Assembly: GCF_021134715.1 (NCBI RefSeq)
Contig: NC_060024.1
Coordinates: forward strand, 6,014,001 to 6,078,000
From: Daphnia pulex
Lineage: Eukaryota; Arthropoda; Branchiopoda; Diplostraca; Daphniidae
Direction of reading: 5' to 3'
Length of the DNA: 64,000 nt
In this document: piece after piece, positions 46,588-58,560 of the stretch
Position numbering within the stretch: position 1 is the stretch's first letter
Layout of the letters: the number at the start of each line of letters is the position of its first letter
Position numbers and translations under genes: made by a program
Notes under the pieces: model-generated
The model's input: the letters and a program-made list of their open reading frames with translations, nothing else
What the model was told of the DNA's origin: nothing
Databases searched by the model: none

Positions 46588-46910
46588 CGTCATCGAATAA
46601 CAAGCATGTAATGGTGATGAGTCCATTTAGTATTTACCTGGATGTGATGCAATCTGTCGTATATTTCTAGGGCATTTCTTTAAGTCGTTAAATTATTTTA
46701 AGGAAATGAGACGAGAACAAACTATTTTTAAAATTTAATCACATCTGAATTATTGGGGGCGTTCGGTTTGGTATATAATTAGACAATCGATGAACGTAAT
46801 TCCACTTGCAACCTATTTAATAGATCACTCAATGAATGCACACTTTTACCCAGCTGTGTTTCAGAGTATCGAATAGCAAGAAATGGACCACACAATATCT
46901 AAAAAATGAA
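46588..46910. repeat. Array intergenic repeat, copy 1
   Basis: About 320 bp (with TTAAGTCGTTAAATTATTTT and GGGGGCGTTCGGTTTGGTAT) is repeated at 54350-54680 and 58222-58560, and more weakly at 47220-47480 and 51215-51310. It marks the non-coding part of the F-box/CUB duplication unit. A companion block (46920-47100, with a G run) recurs at 58565-58745. Confidence 0.75.
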
Positions 46911-47713
46911 AATGGTTTAACGGAAAACATTTTTATTTTAGCTGGGTTTAGTGGACTTACAAGGTTGGGTGATGTGTAATAGCTGGCTGAAGGGATGAAT
47001 AATGGCACTAAGAACTGCTAAGAACTTGCAAAATTGAAATTCTCTCCACAAATTTCCACTTCTCCAGTTTTTTCTTGGGGGGGGGGGGGGGGTAAATAAT
47101 TTCACCAGCACATCGATCCGCAATACAACAGGATAATAGGGAGGATCTTGTCGACTTCTAAAATCATATATCATAAAACCTCTGTTTTGATCTATAGAGT
47201 GATGATGAATAATGAGCGTAATGATGATGATGTGCAATCTGTTTTTTTAAATCCTTAAAATTATTTTGGGGGGAAGTGAGATGAGAACCGATTCTAGCTT
47301 AAAGTCAAAGCGCATCTAAATTCTTTGGGTCATTCGCTGGGGCACATAATGAGACGATCGATACGCTATTACATCTGCATTTCTGCAACTTATCCAATAA
47401 ATGGCTCAATTAATGCACACTTTACCCCGCTGTGTTTCAGTGTTCCAAATAGCCAGAAATATACACCATGCAATATCTTAAGTAGCTACTGTGTCTTTCG
47501 AATATTTCAAATGTTATTCACTTAAACTGCAAAAATGCTGAGCGTGGGTGAAACTGTCAACTGTGACTCATAAATTTTTAATCAAGGCTCAACAACATCA
47601 AAAAAGAAAAAAACAAACAAAAACAGATCATATTGAGGACCGCCCACAGATATGCACTATGGCTCTGTAACATTTGATGAGGTCTTTTAGGAACGCTCTA
47701 CACCATTCGCTCA

Positions 47714-49912
47714 CTAAACTTCTGGAGCAAAACTGTAGACAACGAATTGTTTCTGTTGAAAGTTAACGAGCTGGAAATCGTCAACTATGAAACGATCGAG
47801 CCATGAGTCAGGGTCAGCTATCAACTTCCCCCCCCCCCCAAAAAAAAAATGACACAGCCACCAAACACAGATAATAAGTTGAATTGCATGCAGTAATTAA
47901 GTTATTTAGTCCTCTACTTACCACTTCACGCGTTGCAAGAAATGTCAAATCGGACGTCTGACTATTAGCCATGGCAGAGCTGAGATCGCGGATTTTCATT
48001 TCCCTGTTGTCTGGATGACCCGGGACAGTGACTAGATAATTGGCAGTGAGTCTGGATTATTATGGGCATAAAAAAAAACGCAGTCAGCGGAAATTCTATA
48101 AGGACGCGGTTCTTTTGGTTGATCTCACCCGACTAGTTTAATATCGCTACATATCCAAGGTTCTCGTATTTCCCGCAGGCACGAACCCGTTTCGACGTCC
48201 CACAACCTGCAATAGAAAATTTAAAACCATCAATTTCAATCAACTCGTAAAAGCAAGTAGGCTACGTGAAGAAGAATATGGGAAAAAACCTGATCATGGC
48301 AGAGGTGCCGGTGCTTCCCGACACAATCAATCCGTCCTTGAACTTAGCACTGGGACAGTAATCGAAAGCGTCGATGGTCCTGGTGAGGTTCAGAGAAGAC
48401 GTCGATACGACTTCAAAACGAGGAGGGTTGTTGTAGTGAACGACGATATAAGTTTTGTCATGGCCAATGAAAATTGGATGAGTAGAACTTTGTTGGGAAG
48501 TGGAAATGAGAACGTTAGGAAAGGGCACAGCGCCATCAGCAGGTTCAACCGGTTTAACTTCAATATAGAGGTTGTTTGTTCCTTCCTTGGTTCCTTCTTC
48601 TCTGATTTTTGTCACTTGCCATACATCCAGACGGGATTTTACCACATTATCCTAAATATTGGTTAAAATGAGAAACAATTAAAATACGAAGGCGAGCTTT
48701 GAAAGCGGAGGATATTTGCATCGCACAGATGAAGGTGGAGATTGAAGTTGATGATGATGGCTGATGAGCAATCCATGGCCAACGCGGACCTTAAATGCAG
48801 TTTCATACTGACCGAAATAACGCGACGGACCGACCACAATATTTTTTATCTGTAAGAATATTTAAGTCATAATAAGATATTTAAAAAAAGTTTCAGACGG
48901 AGATATTTGAAAGTCAATCAGGGACTCATTAATTATTATTATACATTTAAACCCCATTTATTATAGATAGGCCTACCTCTTTTCCAGTTTTTATTTCACG
49001 AACAATGATGTTATAATTTACGAGAGAATTTGCGTTTGGATCAATGAAACTATCACCAACGCCCTTGATCGACGCTGTGACGAGGATATCATTGTCGCAA
49101 TCCATGCTGACCGATTGCCATTGGCCTTCGTCTTGGAATGTCTGCTTAAAGTGTTTGAAAAAAAGTAGAAGTAAAATGGACTCAAATACCAAAGTATGCC
49201 ATTTAAATTCATTTTCACCTCTTCGCAATATAGAAGATTTCTGTTCCAGGTTTTGATGAGAAATTTGTTTTTATCATATTCGGCAGTGAATATTTTGGTG
49301 GCGTTCATGGAGAAACAAATCACTTCATTAATAATCCTAACTGTCTTCGCTCCGCAAGAGCCAGTTCGCCAGTTGGCTTCTAATTTCTTTCAGATTCAAT
49401 TGACATGCAAAACAGAGGTTCTTATTTTACTATGGGTAAGTCACACTTGATTTTTATGAAAATCAACCTGATAGAAACGGAAGATTCGCAACCATTCTGA
49501 TTTACAGTAATGTTCGCCAGACTCCTCGCCGCTTTTAGGTTTAGCCCAATAACTGATAATATTTGGAATGCTAGTGACCTAACGATAAAAGTTTCCAAAA
49601 ATCAATTGAGCATTAATCAAATTAAAACTTGTTTTTACTTCTTTTGACAGCAGAAACTTTTTCCAACACCTTTCATCAGCAATGAAGGATCTCCACTGTG
49701 TGCACACAAGCTCAGCATTAGCCAAACTGCGAGCATCCAGTAGATTCAGAATTTTCTCTGTCAAGTGAGGAGTGCCCTTGACTTGATCAATTTATTCAGA
49801 CAAAAAATTCAAATTTGATTCTGAATTACTGTTTGAGACACTAAATTGAGTTATAATAGAAAGCTGAAATGATGAATTTACCTTTGAGCAAACACAAAAT
49901 GTCCCTTTCCAT
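47714..49912 (-). CDS. F-box/WD40 protein, array gene 1
   Basis: Ten exons close in phase to give 473 aa: 49882-49912, 49639-49781, 49468-49578, 49219-49386, 48977-49141, 48727-48849, 48290-48651, 48129-48206, 47922-48051 and 47714-47824. The N terminus MERDILCLLK leads into an F-box, HLTEKILNLLDARSLANAEL then VCTQWRSFIADERCWKKFLL, close in pattern to that of beta-TrCP/Slimb. Divergent propeller blades follow: FSMNATKIFTAEYDKNKF, MDCDNDILVTASI and VGHGLLISHHH. The large exon has IFIGHDKTYIVVHY and SLNLTRTIDAFDYC, and the next has the WD motif RLWDVETGSCLREI. The end is FIVDDFQLV plus VVYSFAPEV. Such proteins are substrate receptors of SCF (Skp1-Cullin-F-box) ubiquitin ligases; the target is unknown. 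Exons 5 and 7 are longer than in the sister genes. Confidence 0.85.
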
Positions 49913-50429
49913 GTCTACTTCTGTTTCCATCACTGATTTCAAACACGACTCCAACGCTCCAACAACCGGGCGTCACTAAAACTCAAATTCGGGAAAGTAA
50001 AACTCGGGGAATAGCATGAACTAATTAGGCAAGAGGACGGGACACTAGTCCTATCCGAAGTGTCTATGATATCCGATGAATCCTATGATCCAATCATGTG
50101 TGTGATCTTATGACGTGATCCGTTTTTCCTCACTAGAGGATCGGTTTTTTCCGACAGCGAGATCAGTCCGTTCTCACTTGACTTGATGTTTATTATTGTT
50201 TACTAGCAGACGAACATAGGCAAAAGCCAAAAGGTTGCCATGGTGAAAATCAAAATTCAAAATATCTAGAAAAATCCTTGAAATAAAACTTTGCTGAAGA
50301 AATCAAGAAACGATTCACGATTGTTAACTTTTCCTGAGAAATTTCATTTGCAAACATTATATTGTTTTTTGTATCTTTTGGGACATTTTAATTTTCAACA
50401 TGTGACATTTATACAGAATTCGCGGTCTT

Positions 50430-50545
50430 TTTCATATGAAGGTATAAAGGTCGCTTGCCATCTCGTCACAGGCCTTGATTTCGATGTGTCTTCTACTCCG
50501 ATCGCCATTTGATTGGTCCCTCCATCGATCCATCGAAATTCGAAA
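50430..50545 (-). pseudogene. Decayed CUB-domain exon, second relic
   Basis: The reverse strand keeps NQMAI and TSKSRPVTRWQATF, the end of the CUB exon found intact at 57484-57669, with the central part deleted and the frame lost. It lies 5' of F-box/WD gene 1, as expected for the duplication unit. Confidence 0.6.
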
Positions 50546-50668
50546 ACCTGCAATATGCTGTGCAGCGTGCAATTACCAAGTATTTGTGCTATACTTCAAC
50601 CTATTTAGTTAGACCATTTACAGCTTGAAATACCATATTAGCTTGTATTCGTCTTTATTACATATATA

Positions 50669-51032
50669 GACCTTTTTAAGATTCCTCGGTGTAAGCAGAG
50701 CGAAAAGTCGTGCGGCTAGTCGACTAGTGCGCACCATGGCGGGGGATAGCCGTAACTAGCTGCAGACTTGGCTTGATTCTTCGAATCACCTTGTTGTTCG
50801 GCGGATAGGGAGGAAAGGAAAGTCTGGTCCCTCTTTTTTTCATTCTTTCCTTTCCTCCCTATTCTTCCCTCGGGCACGATTTACCCGTCAAGTCTATCCG
50901 GGAACAACAAGGTGATTCGAAGAATCAAGCCAAGTCTGCAGCTAGTTACGGCTATCCCCCGCCATGGTGCGCACTAGTCGACTAGCCGCACGACTTTTCG
51001 CTCTGCTTACACCGAGGAATCTTAAAAAGGTC
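50669..51032. mobile_element. Foldback element with perfect 131-bp inverted arms
   Basis: Left arm 50669-50799 and right arm 50902-51032 are exact reverse complements over 131 bp, starting GACCTTTTTAAGATTCCTCG. The flanks read ...TATATA and TATATC..., consistent with TA or TATA target duplication. The 102-bp centre contains a second, nested inverted pair (AGGGAGGAAAGGAAAG and CTTTCCTTTCCTCCCT). No gene is inside. Perfect arms imply a recent insertion or recent arm homogenisation. Confidence 0.88.
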
Positions 51033-51544
51033 TATATCCCAATCATTTCTCGTTTCTCCTTGTCTGAGCGTGAGCAGTCTATCTTCAGCTATTTCACCAC
51101 TTTGTCGGTTTGTCCAAGAAGAAAAAATTTCCCTTATTTATCTGCGTTGCGCAGTAGGGTTTCGTCTTATGCTGGAAAATATCTTTTCAAAATGACGTCC
51201 TCGAATAATGAGCCTAAATGGTGATGAGCCTAAGTATTGATAACTGGATTTGATGCAATTTGTTGTATATTTCTGGGGCATTTCTTTCAATCGTCAATAA
51301 TAGCCAGAAATACACCAACACCACACAAAATCTATAGTACTTTAGTTCGTATATTTCGAAAATGTTATTCACTTAATCAAACTGCAAAATGCTGTGCACG
51401 GGAGAAACTGTGAAAAGCTGTGACTCTAAAATTTCTAATCCGGTTTCAACGACACCAAAAGTAAAAACAAAACAAAATAGCTCATGTTATGGGACGCTAA
51501 CAGTAACATTTGAAGGGTATTTTAGGAACGCTGCAATCCACTCG

Positions 51545-53754
51545 TTAAACTTGTGGAGCAAAACTGTGCACGACAAGTTTATAATTCGGATTTTTATAAA
51601 TGAGCTGGAAATCGTCAACTATAAAAGGATCCCACGCCGCGAGATTCCAATCCTTGAAAAATATAAACGACGAAAATCAATCACCCATAAGTAGACTGCA
51701 TGCATTAGTATTACTTAATCCTCTACTAACCCGTTCAAGAGTTGCAAGGACAGTCAATGTGTTCGTCTGATTGCTGTGCAAATCCATGGCAACGCTGAGA
51801 TCGCGGATATGATAAACTCGTTTCTTGTTTAATGTCACATTTGGTACAGTGATTAGATAATTGGTGGTGAATCTGGATTAAGGGCATCAAAAACAGTTAA
51901 ATAGGAGACCGATTGACGACACTCAAGAAACAAATAAGAATTATTAAAGGAGCGATTGCGTTGCTCATTCTCACCCAAATTGATGATCCCGACTGTACTG
52001 TTGTAATATAGGATCTTGAATTTCTCGCAAGCACAAACCCGTTTCCACGTCCCATAACCTTCAATTATAAAATTCGGAAATTTTTTATATGAACCATTAA
52101 TAGCATAAAATATTTTTCTATTTAATGAACAAAAACCTGATCATGCCAAAGGTGGTGCCTGGGATCATCTGGGAGGGAAACCGGGTGGAAACCGACACAA
52201 TCAATCCGTCCTTGAACTTAGCACTGGGACAGTAATCGAAAGCGTCGATGGTCCTGGTGAGGTTCAGAGAAGATGTCGATACGACTTCAAAACGAGGCGG
52301 ATCGCTGCGGTGAACGACGATGTAATTTTCGTCATGGCCAATGAGAACTGGATCTGGATGGCCAAAACTACTTTTGGAAATGGGACCAAGACACACAGTG
52401 CCTTTGGCTCCAATTTCCTTTGCATTTGTCATTCGCCATACATCTAGACGAGATTTGAGAACATCATCCTAAATTTAAATTCAATATTTAACAATAAAAC
52501 ACAATAATTTTATTTAATTGACGAGCTTTGATAGGAAAGGAGCAAAGGATAAATATTTCACGACGTACCTGGGGGATCAAATTGGCGTTTTGCTGTTGAC
52601 TGACAATTCGAATGCTGATGAGCCATCCATGGCCACAGCAGACCTTGAAATTATATCGGCTGTATAGGTCAAAATACCCAAAATTGGCCATAATCCTATG
52701 AAGCTGTAAAGACATTTAGGTTGCAAAGAAGGAGAAAATTAAAAGCTCTTTCTGCTCTTTCCAATGCAAATCTAAGAATCACTTTGAAATTTACCACTTT
52801 TCCAGATTGTAGTTCACGAACAAAGATAGTAGATACTTTAGGTGTTCCTACTGCTACGGAAGAACGAGGCGAATTGATTGACATTGTGACAAGGAAATCA
52901 TCGTCGCAATCCATGCTGGTTACGCGAAGTTTGTTTTCCTCCGTGAAAACCTGCGTAAAAATTTACATTTGTACGATCAAGTATAAAGTTAGATCCCAAA
53001 GCAGAGTACATAAAATGTTATTGAAATTCATTTTTCACCCTTTCACAATTAAGAGATTTTCTATTCCAGGTCTTTATGAGAGATTCATCTTCGATTTGGT
53101 CGTATTCGGCGGTGAATATTTTCGAGGCGTTCACAGATAAACAAAAAACTTTAGAAATCACTATTTCCTGCTGTCTGCATGAGGCTGATTGCCAGTTATC
53201 TTCTAATTTCTGATCAGATTTAATTAGTAGGTTCAACAGAGGTTCCTATTTATTTTGGTATGTGAAATTTGATTTTTTAAGAAAAAAAAACCTGATAAAA
53301 ATTGTGGATTTTCATCCAGTCTTGTTTAGTGTGATGCCTATCAGACTCGACATCTCTAGAACATTCAGCCCAACTGAAAATATTTGGAATGCTAGTGACC
53401 TGACAAATAAGAGTTAAAAGGAATCAATTGAGATTTAATAGAATACACTTTTGGCTTCACTTTTTTGGACTGCAAATATTTTTTCCAACACCTTCCGTCA
53501 GCAATGTAGGATCTCCACTGTCTGCACACAAGCTCAGCGTTAGCCAAACTGCGTGCATCTAGCAGATTCAAAATTTTGTCAGTCAAGTGGGGATAGCCGC
53601 CTGCAATAAATCAATTCACTTGACATGATTAAATTACTCAGATGAAAAATCTAAATTTCATACTGTATTACTGCTTGATTAATTGAGTTCTGAAAGGAAA
53701 GGTGGAATGAATGAATTATTTACCTTTGAGAAAACACAAAATGTCCCTTTCCAT
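51545..53754 (-). pseudogene. F-box/WD40 protein, array gene 2, single-base frameshift
   Basis: Ten exons match genes 1 and 3: 53724-53754, 53461-53600, 53292-53399, 53039-53209, 52795-52950, 52569-52703, 52137-52468, 51975-52058, 51731-51873 and 51545-51652. All phases close except in exon 9, which is 143 nt where gene 3 has 142. An extra A in a run of four (about 51839-51842) shifts the frame after NYLITVP, and translation ends in that exon. Without it the protein would be 468 aa ending FAPQV. The F-box (HLTDKILNLLDARSLANAEL), FCLSVNASKIFTAEYD, MDCDDDFLVTMSI, VLIGHDENYIVVHRSD and RLWDVETGLCLREI are intact. A sequencing error in the A run would make this a third functional gene; otherwise it encodes a protein lacking the last blade. 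Confidence 0.8.
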
Positions 53755-54349
53755 GTCTGATTCTGTTTCCTGTCGTTTCTGTACTGATTTCAAACGCAAC
53801 TCCAACGATCCAACAACTGGGCGTCACCAAAACTCGTTTGGGGAACTAAAACTCGGGGATTGGTCTCGGGGGTCACCATTTTTCCCCGAATGTTTGTGTT
53901 GTCAAATGGGGGTCGGGGTAAACAAAAAAACATGACTAAAAAACTCTGGGAAAATGGACTCGGGGGTCGTCATTAAAATGTTTCTCAAGGACGCTGTGTC
54001 CATCTCAGAGTTATGTTATGTTTGCTCGTTTCTTCGGGGTCTGTCGCGGCTACTTGATTGACTTGGTGGTTTGTTTTTGTTTACTAGCAGACGAACATAG
54101 ACAAAAGGTTGCCATGGTGAAAATCAAAATTCAAAATAGCTAGAAAAATCCTTGAAATGGAACTTTACTTTGATCAAAGCTGTCATTTTCACTAGAGGTT
54201 TTACTCGTTCGTTTTACTCGTTCGTGAGGTTTTACCACCGTCTCCAAAATGAAAAAAAAAATGCACTAACTTAACTACGTATAGTAGGCTGCGCTGCTAC
54301 TACGCTTCCGTCTTATGCGCGGGATGATTGCTTTTATAAAATGACGTCC

Positions 54350-54680
54350 TCAAATAGCAAGCATGTAATGGTGATGAGTCCATATAGTATTTACCTGGAT
54401 GCGATTCAATCTGTCGTATATTTCTAGGGCATTTCTTTAAGTCGTTAAATTATTTTAAGGAAATGAGACGAGAACAAACTATTTTTAAAATTTAATCACA
54501 TCTGAATTATTGGGGGCGTTCGGTTTGGTATATAATTAGACAATCGATGAACGTAATTCCACTTGCAACCTATTTAATAGATCACTCAATAAATGTACAC
54601 TATTACCCAGTTGTGTTTCAAAGTCTCTGAATAGCAAGAAATGGACCACACAATATCTAAATTAGCCTAACTGTCTTTCG
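54350..54680. repeat. Array intergenic repeat, copy 2
   Basis: Same block as at 46588-46910, nearly identical over about 320 bp, between F-box/WD genes 2 and 3. Confidence 0.75.
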
Positions 54681-54862
54681 AATATTACAAATGTTATTCA
54701 CTTATTCAAACCGAAATACGAGGAAATACGAGGGCGAAACTATAGCCCAGAGATTTCTAATCCGGATTCAGCAATACGAAAAATTAAAAAAAAAAGCTTA
54801 AGTCAAAGACCGCCAAATAAGTAACATTTGAAGGGTATTTTAGGAACGCTGCAATCCACTCG

Positions 54863-57055
54863 TTAAACCTCTGGAGCAAAACTGTGCACGACAAGTTCTT
54901 GATCATGAAAATAAACGAGCTGGAAATCGTCAACTATGAAACGATCGAACCACGAGTTACTCCAATCCTTAGAAAAATAAAAACGACGACAATCAATCAC
55001 AGGTAATAAGTTGAACCTGCATGTAATAGAATAGTTAGTCCTCTACTAACCAGTTCAAGAGTTGCAACGACAGTCGATGCGGAAGTCTGATTGCTGTGCA
55101 AGTCTATGGCAACGCTGAGATCTTGGATTTTGATCACTCCTTTCAACATTGACAGGTCGGCCGGTACAGTGATTAGATAATTGGTGGTGAATCTGGATTA
55201 TGCGCATATACAAAAAACACTGAAGTAAGAAACCGATCGACGACACTCAACAAAACAAAAATAAATAGAAAAAGGACGAAGTTGCTTTGCTGATTCTCAC
55301 CCAACTAGATGATTCAAATTTGAATATCGTTCGGGCTCAGGTTCTTGAATTTCCCGCAAGCACAAACCCGTTTCCGCGTCCCATATCCTGAAATTATAAA
55401 ATTCAAACACATTTTTAACGAACCATAAATGGCATTAAATGTTTTTTTTTTTTTTTTTCATTTGATGGGGAAACCTGATGATGCAGCAGGTGCGTGTGTG
55501 AGTGTCCATGTGGTCGGAACTCGACACAATTAATCCGTCCTTGTAATGAACACTGAGACAGTAATCGAAAGCGTCGATGGTCCTGGTGAGGTTCAGAGAA
55601 GACGTCGATATGATTTCAAAACGAGGCGGATCGCTGCGGTGAACGACGATGTAATTTTCGTCATGGCCAATGCAAACTGGATAGAGCACATTCAATTTGG
55701 AAATGGGAACAAGACACACAGTGCTTTTAGCTTCAATTTCCCGTACATTCGCCATTCGCCATAAATCCAGACGAGATTTAAGAACATCCTAAATACAATG
55801 AAAAATTAAACAATGAAAGACAAGCTTTTTCATTGGCGAGCTTTAATAGAATATTAGAAAAGGACAATCCAACGCCGCACCTGGAGTATCAGACGACCGT
55901 TTGGCTGTTCACCGACAACCTGATGACTGATGAGCAATCCATGGCCAACGCAGATCTTGAAAGACGTTTCATATCCACATGAACGCGAATAATTGCCCAT
56001 AATCCTTTGAATCTATAAAGAAAGTTAGGTTACACAGAGAAAATGAAAAGCTTCAGACAAAGAGATTCCCAAGGCAAATCTGGGAATCACTAAGATATAC
56101 ATACCACTTCTCCAGATTGTAATTCACGAACTAAGATGGTAGATACGCAAGGTATACCGGGGCGATTAAACCAAGCGATTGACATTGTGACAAGGAAATC
56201 ATCGTCACAATCCATGCTGACTATTTTATGTTTGTCTCCGTCTGTGAAATTCTGCGTACAGAATTTAAAAAAAAATACATTTATACGTTAGAGTAAAGTT
56301 AGATACCAAAGTAGAGTACAGTATGTTATTTAAATTCATTTTTTACCCTTTCGCAATGAAGAGATTTTCTGTTCCAGGTTTGTAGAACACAATGACTCCC
56401 CATGTAACTGGCAGTGAATATTTTCTTGGTGTTCATGGAAAAGTACTTGACTTGATGATCCACTATTTTCTGCTGTCTGCAAGAAGCTGATCGCCAGTTA
56501 TCTTCTAATTTCTTTCAGATTCAATTGGCATGTAAAACACAGTCTTATTTTACTTTAGATACATGACAATTAATTTTAGAAAATAAACCTGATAAAAATT
56601 GTGGATTTTTATCCAGTCTTGTTTAGTGTGATGCCTTTCAGACTCATTATCTCCAGAATATTCAGCCCAACTGAAAATATTTGGAATGCTAGTGACCTGA
56701 AGATGACAGTAAAGACAAATAAATTGAGCATATTAAAGAAATCAAATCTCAGTTTTACTTTTTTGGACAGAAGATATTTTTTCCAACACCTTCCATCAGC
56801 AATGAAGGATCTCCACTGTCTACACACAAGCTCAGCATTTGCCAAACTGCGAGCATCCAGCAGATTAAGAATTTTCTCGGTCAAGTGAGGATAACCGCCT
56901 ATAATAGATTCATTTGGCATGATTAATAATTCATTCAGCTGTGTAATAAAAAATTTGACACTGTATTACTGTTCAAGACAGTATTTTTTTAGCTACAAAA
57001 GAAAAGCTAAGATGAAAGCATTACCTTTCAGTGAACTCAAAATGTTACTTTCCAT
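54863..57055 (-). CDS. F-box/WD40 protein, array gene 3
   Basis: Ten exons close in phase to give 456 aa: 57025-57055, 56759-56898, 56589-56696, 56347-56511, 56105-56251, 55881-56012, 55475-55788, 55301-55387, 55051-55192 and 54863-54967. The start is MESNILSSLK. The F-box is HLTEKILNLLDARSLANAEL then VCRQWRSFIADGRCWKKYLL. A linker (VTSIPNIFSWAEYSGDNE) precedes propeller blades with FSMNTKKIFTASY, MDCDDDFLVTMSI, VGHGLLISHQ and CIGHDENYIVVHRSD. The WD motif is RIWDAETGLCLREI. The C terminus is FIVDDFQLV and VVHSFAPEV. The role is most likely SCF substrate recognition, as for gene 1. Gene 1 and this gene differ in several blade loops while sharing the SLNLTRTIDAFDYC block almost exactly, which suggests either constraint or conversion there. 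Confidence 0.85.
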
Positions 57056-57483
57056 TTTCAGGGTTTGGTGTCCAAACACCAAAACAGCTGGTTTAACAAT
57101 AAATTTATTAAGATAGAAATATAAGCTATATTGTACTGAAAAATGATTACTGTTGTTTCTGGGATTCGATTGATGGGAAATCAAGTTCGTCACCGGTTGC
57201 TCTTTTAGAAAAAAAGTAGATGCTTTCTGAAGACGCACACCTGTTGCGCCTTGTCGGTTTATTATTGTTTACCAGCAGACGGAAATACGAAAATGGTTGC
57301 CATGGTGAAAATCGAATCCTTCATAATTCAAAGCGGTTTCTTTAGACCAATTTGGCAACCTTTTTTATAAAAATGAAAATTTAGGCGGGCTTCACGGAAA
57401 ACACTTTTATTTTACATTTTTTAAAAATTAATTAATAGGATTACGTAGTCGATCACAAAGTAAAAATTCAACAATTTTCAATT

Positions 57484-57991
57484 TTATACGAAGGTAAATG
57501 TCGCTTGCCATCTCGACACAGGTCTTAATTTAGTTGCACCAAATTCTGTAATATTTTCATCGTTCGAAGAAAACTTTACCGCCATTTGATTGGACGGTGA
57601 GATCACATCCGCTGGACTATCGTAACCATTTAAACTAACACGGAGCGGATTGGCGAATCCGTCGAATACCTGCAAAACGTTCAATTGAAATTCAATTCGA
57701 CTTATATTTATTTGCAGTACATCAAATCAAATAATAATCTTTTATCATTTAACTTAACTAAAAGAGGTTATATAGACTTACGGTTATAAAATCACAGCAC
57801 TCTTTGACGGAAACTTCGGTAAAAGTCAGATTAATTTTCTTTTCCGGAGGTGCATTGATTGTAAAGAGGCAACTCAAATTGGAGCTGTATTCGTCCGGGA
57901 AATTCGGAGATTCAATTATCCCGCCATCCTCTGTCACATTTTTACACGATCCACAATCGCCTAAAAAAAGTTCAACGCAATTCAAATACAT
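57484..57991 (-). CDS. CUB-domain protein, possibly partial
   Basis: Two exons, 57782-57960 (extendable to an ATG at 57991) and 57484-57669, join in phase. The domain reads CGSCKNVTEDGGIIESPNFP, then NLSCLFTINAPPEKKINLTF, VKECCDFIT spliced to VFDGFANPL, then SPSNQMAVKFSSN and a stop after ATFTFV. This is the CUB pattern: glycine-rich start, SPNFP, paired cysteines and the late SSN-F-S block. CUB modules occur in secreted and receptor proteins. The start is uncertain. The ATG at 57991 gives no signal peptide, and a good acceptor (TTTTTTTAG) just before the CGSC exon suggests a missing upstream exon with a signal peptide. It lies 5' of F-box/WD gene 3 on the same strand; relics recur at the matching place in other units. 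Confidence 0.6.
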
Positions 57992-58221
57992 GCATTGTCA
58001 GTTGTCAGATTGTTAACTAGCAGACGAACATAGGCAAAACCGCAAAAGGTTGTCATGGTGAAAATCAAAATTCAAAATATCTAGAAAAATCCTTGAAATG
58101 GAACCTTACTTTAATCAAAGCTGTCATTTTCACTAGAGGTTTTACCACCGTCTCCAAAATGAAAAAAAAAAAAATTCACTAACTTAACTACGTAACTGCT
58201 AGCGCGGGATGATTGCTTTTT

Positions 58222-58560
58222 TAAATGACGTCCTCGAATAACAAGCATGTAATGGTGATGAGTCCATTTAGAATTTACCTGGATGTGATGCAATCTGTCG
58301 TATATTTCTAGGGCATTTCTTTAAGTCGTTAAATTATTTCAAGGAAATGAGACGAGAACCAACTATTTTAAAATTTAATCACATCTGAATTATTGGGGAC
58401 GTTCGGTTTGGTATATAATTAGACAATCGATGAACGTTATTCCACTTGCAACCTATTGAATAGATCACTCAATTAATGCACGTAACTTTTATCCAGCTGT
58501 GTTTCATCAGAGTACCGAATAGCAAGAAATGCACCACAGAATATCTAAAAAAAATGAAGC
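58222..58560. repeat. Array intergenic repeat, copy 3
   Basis: Third good copy of the block at 46588-46910. The preceding 58013-58220 repeats the F-box upstream flank (CTAGCAGACGAACATAGGC...AAAATCCTTGAAATGGAAC), which also occurs near 45075, 50200 and 54080. This is where the array ends. Confidence 0.75.

Noticed and set aside
53210-53245. Longer exon 4 in F-box/WD gene 2 starting at 53245
   Set aside because: It is open in gene 2 only. In genes 1 and 3 the same stretch has stops, while an AG just before AAATTAGAA works in all three.
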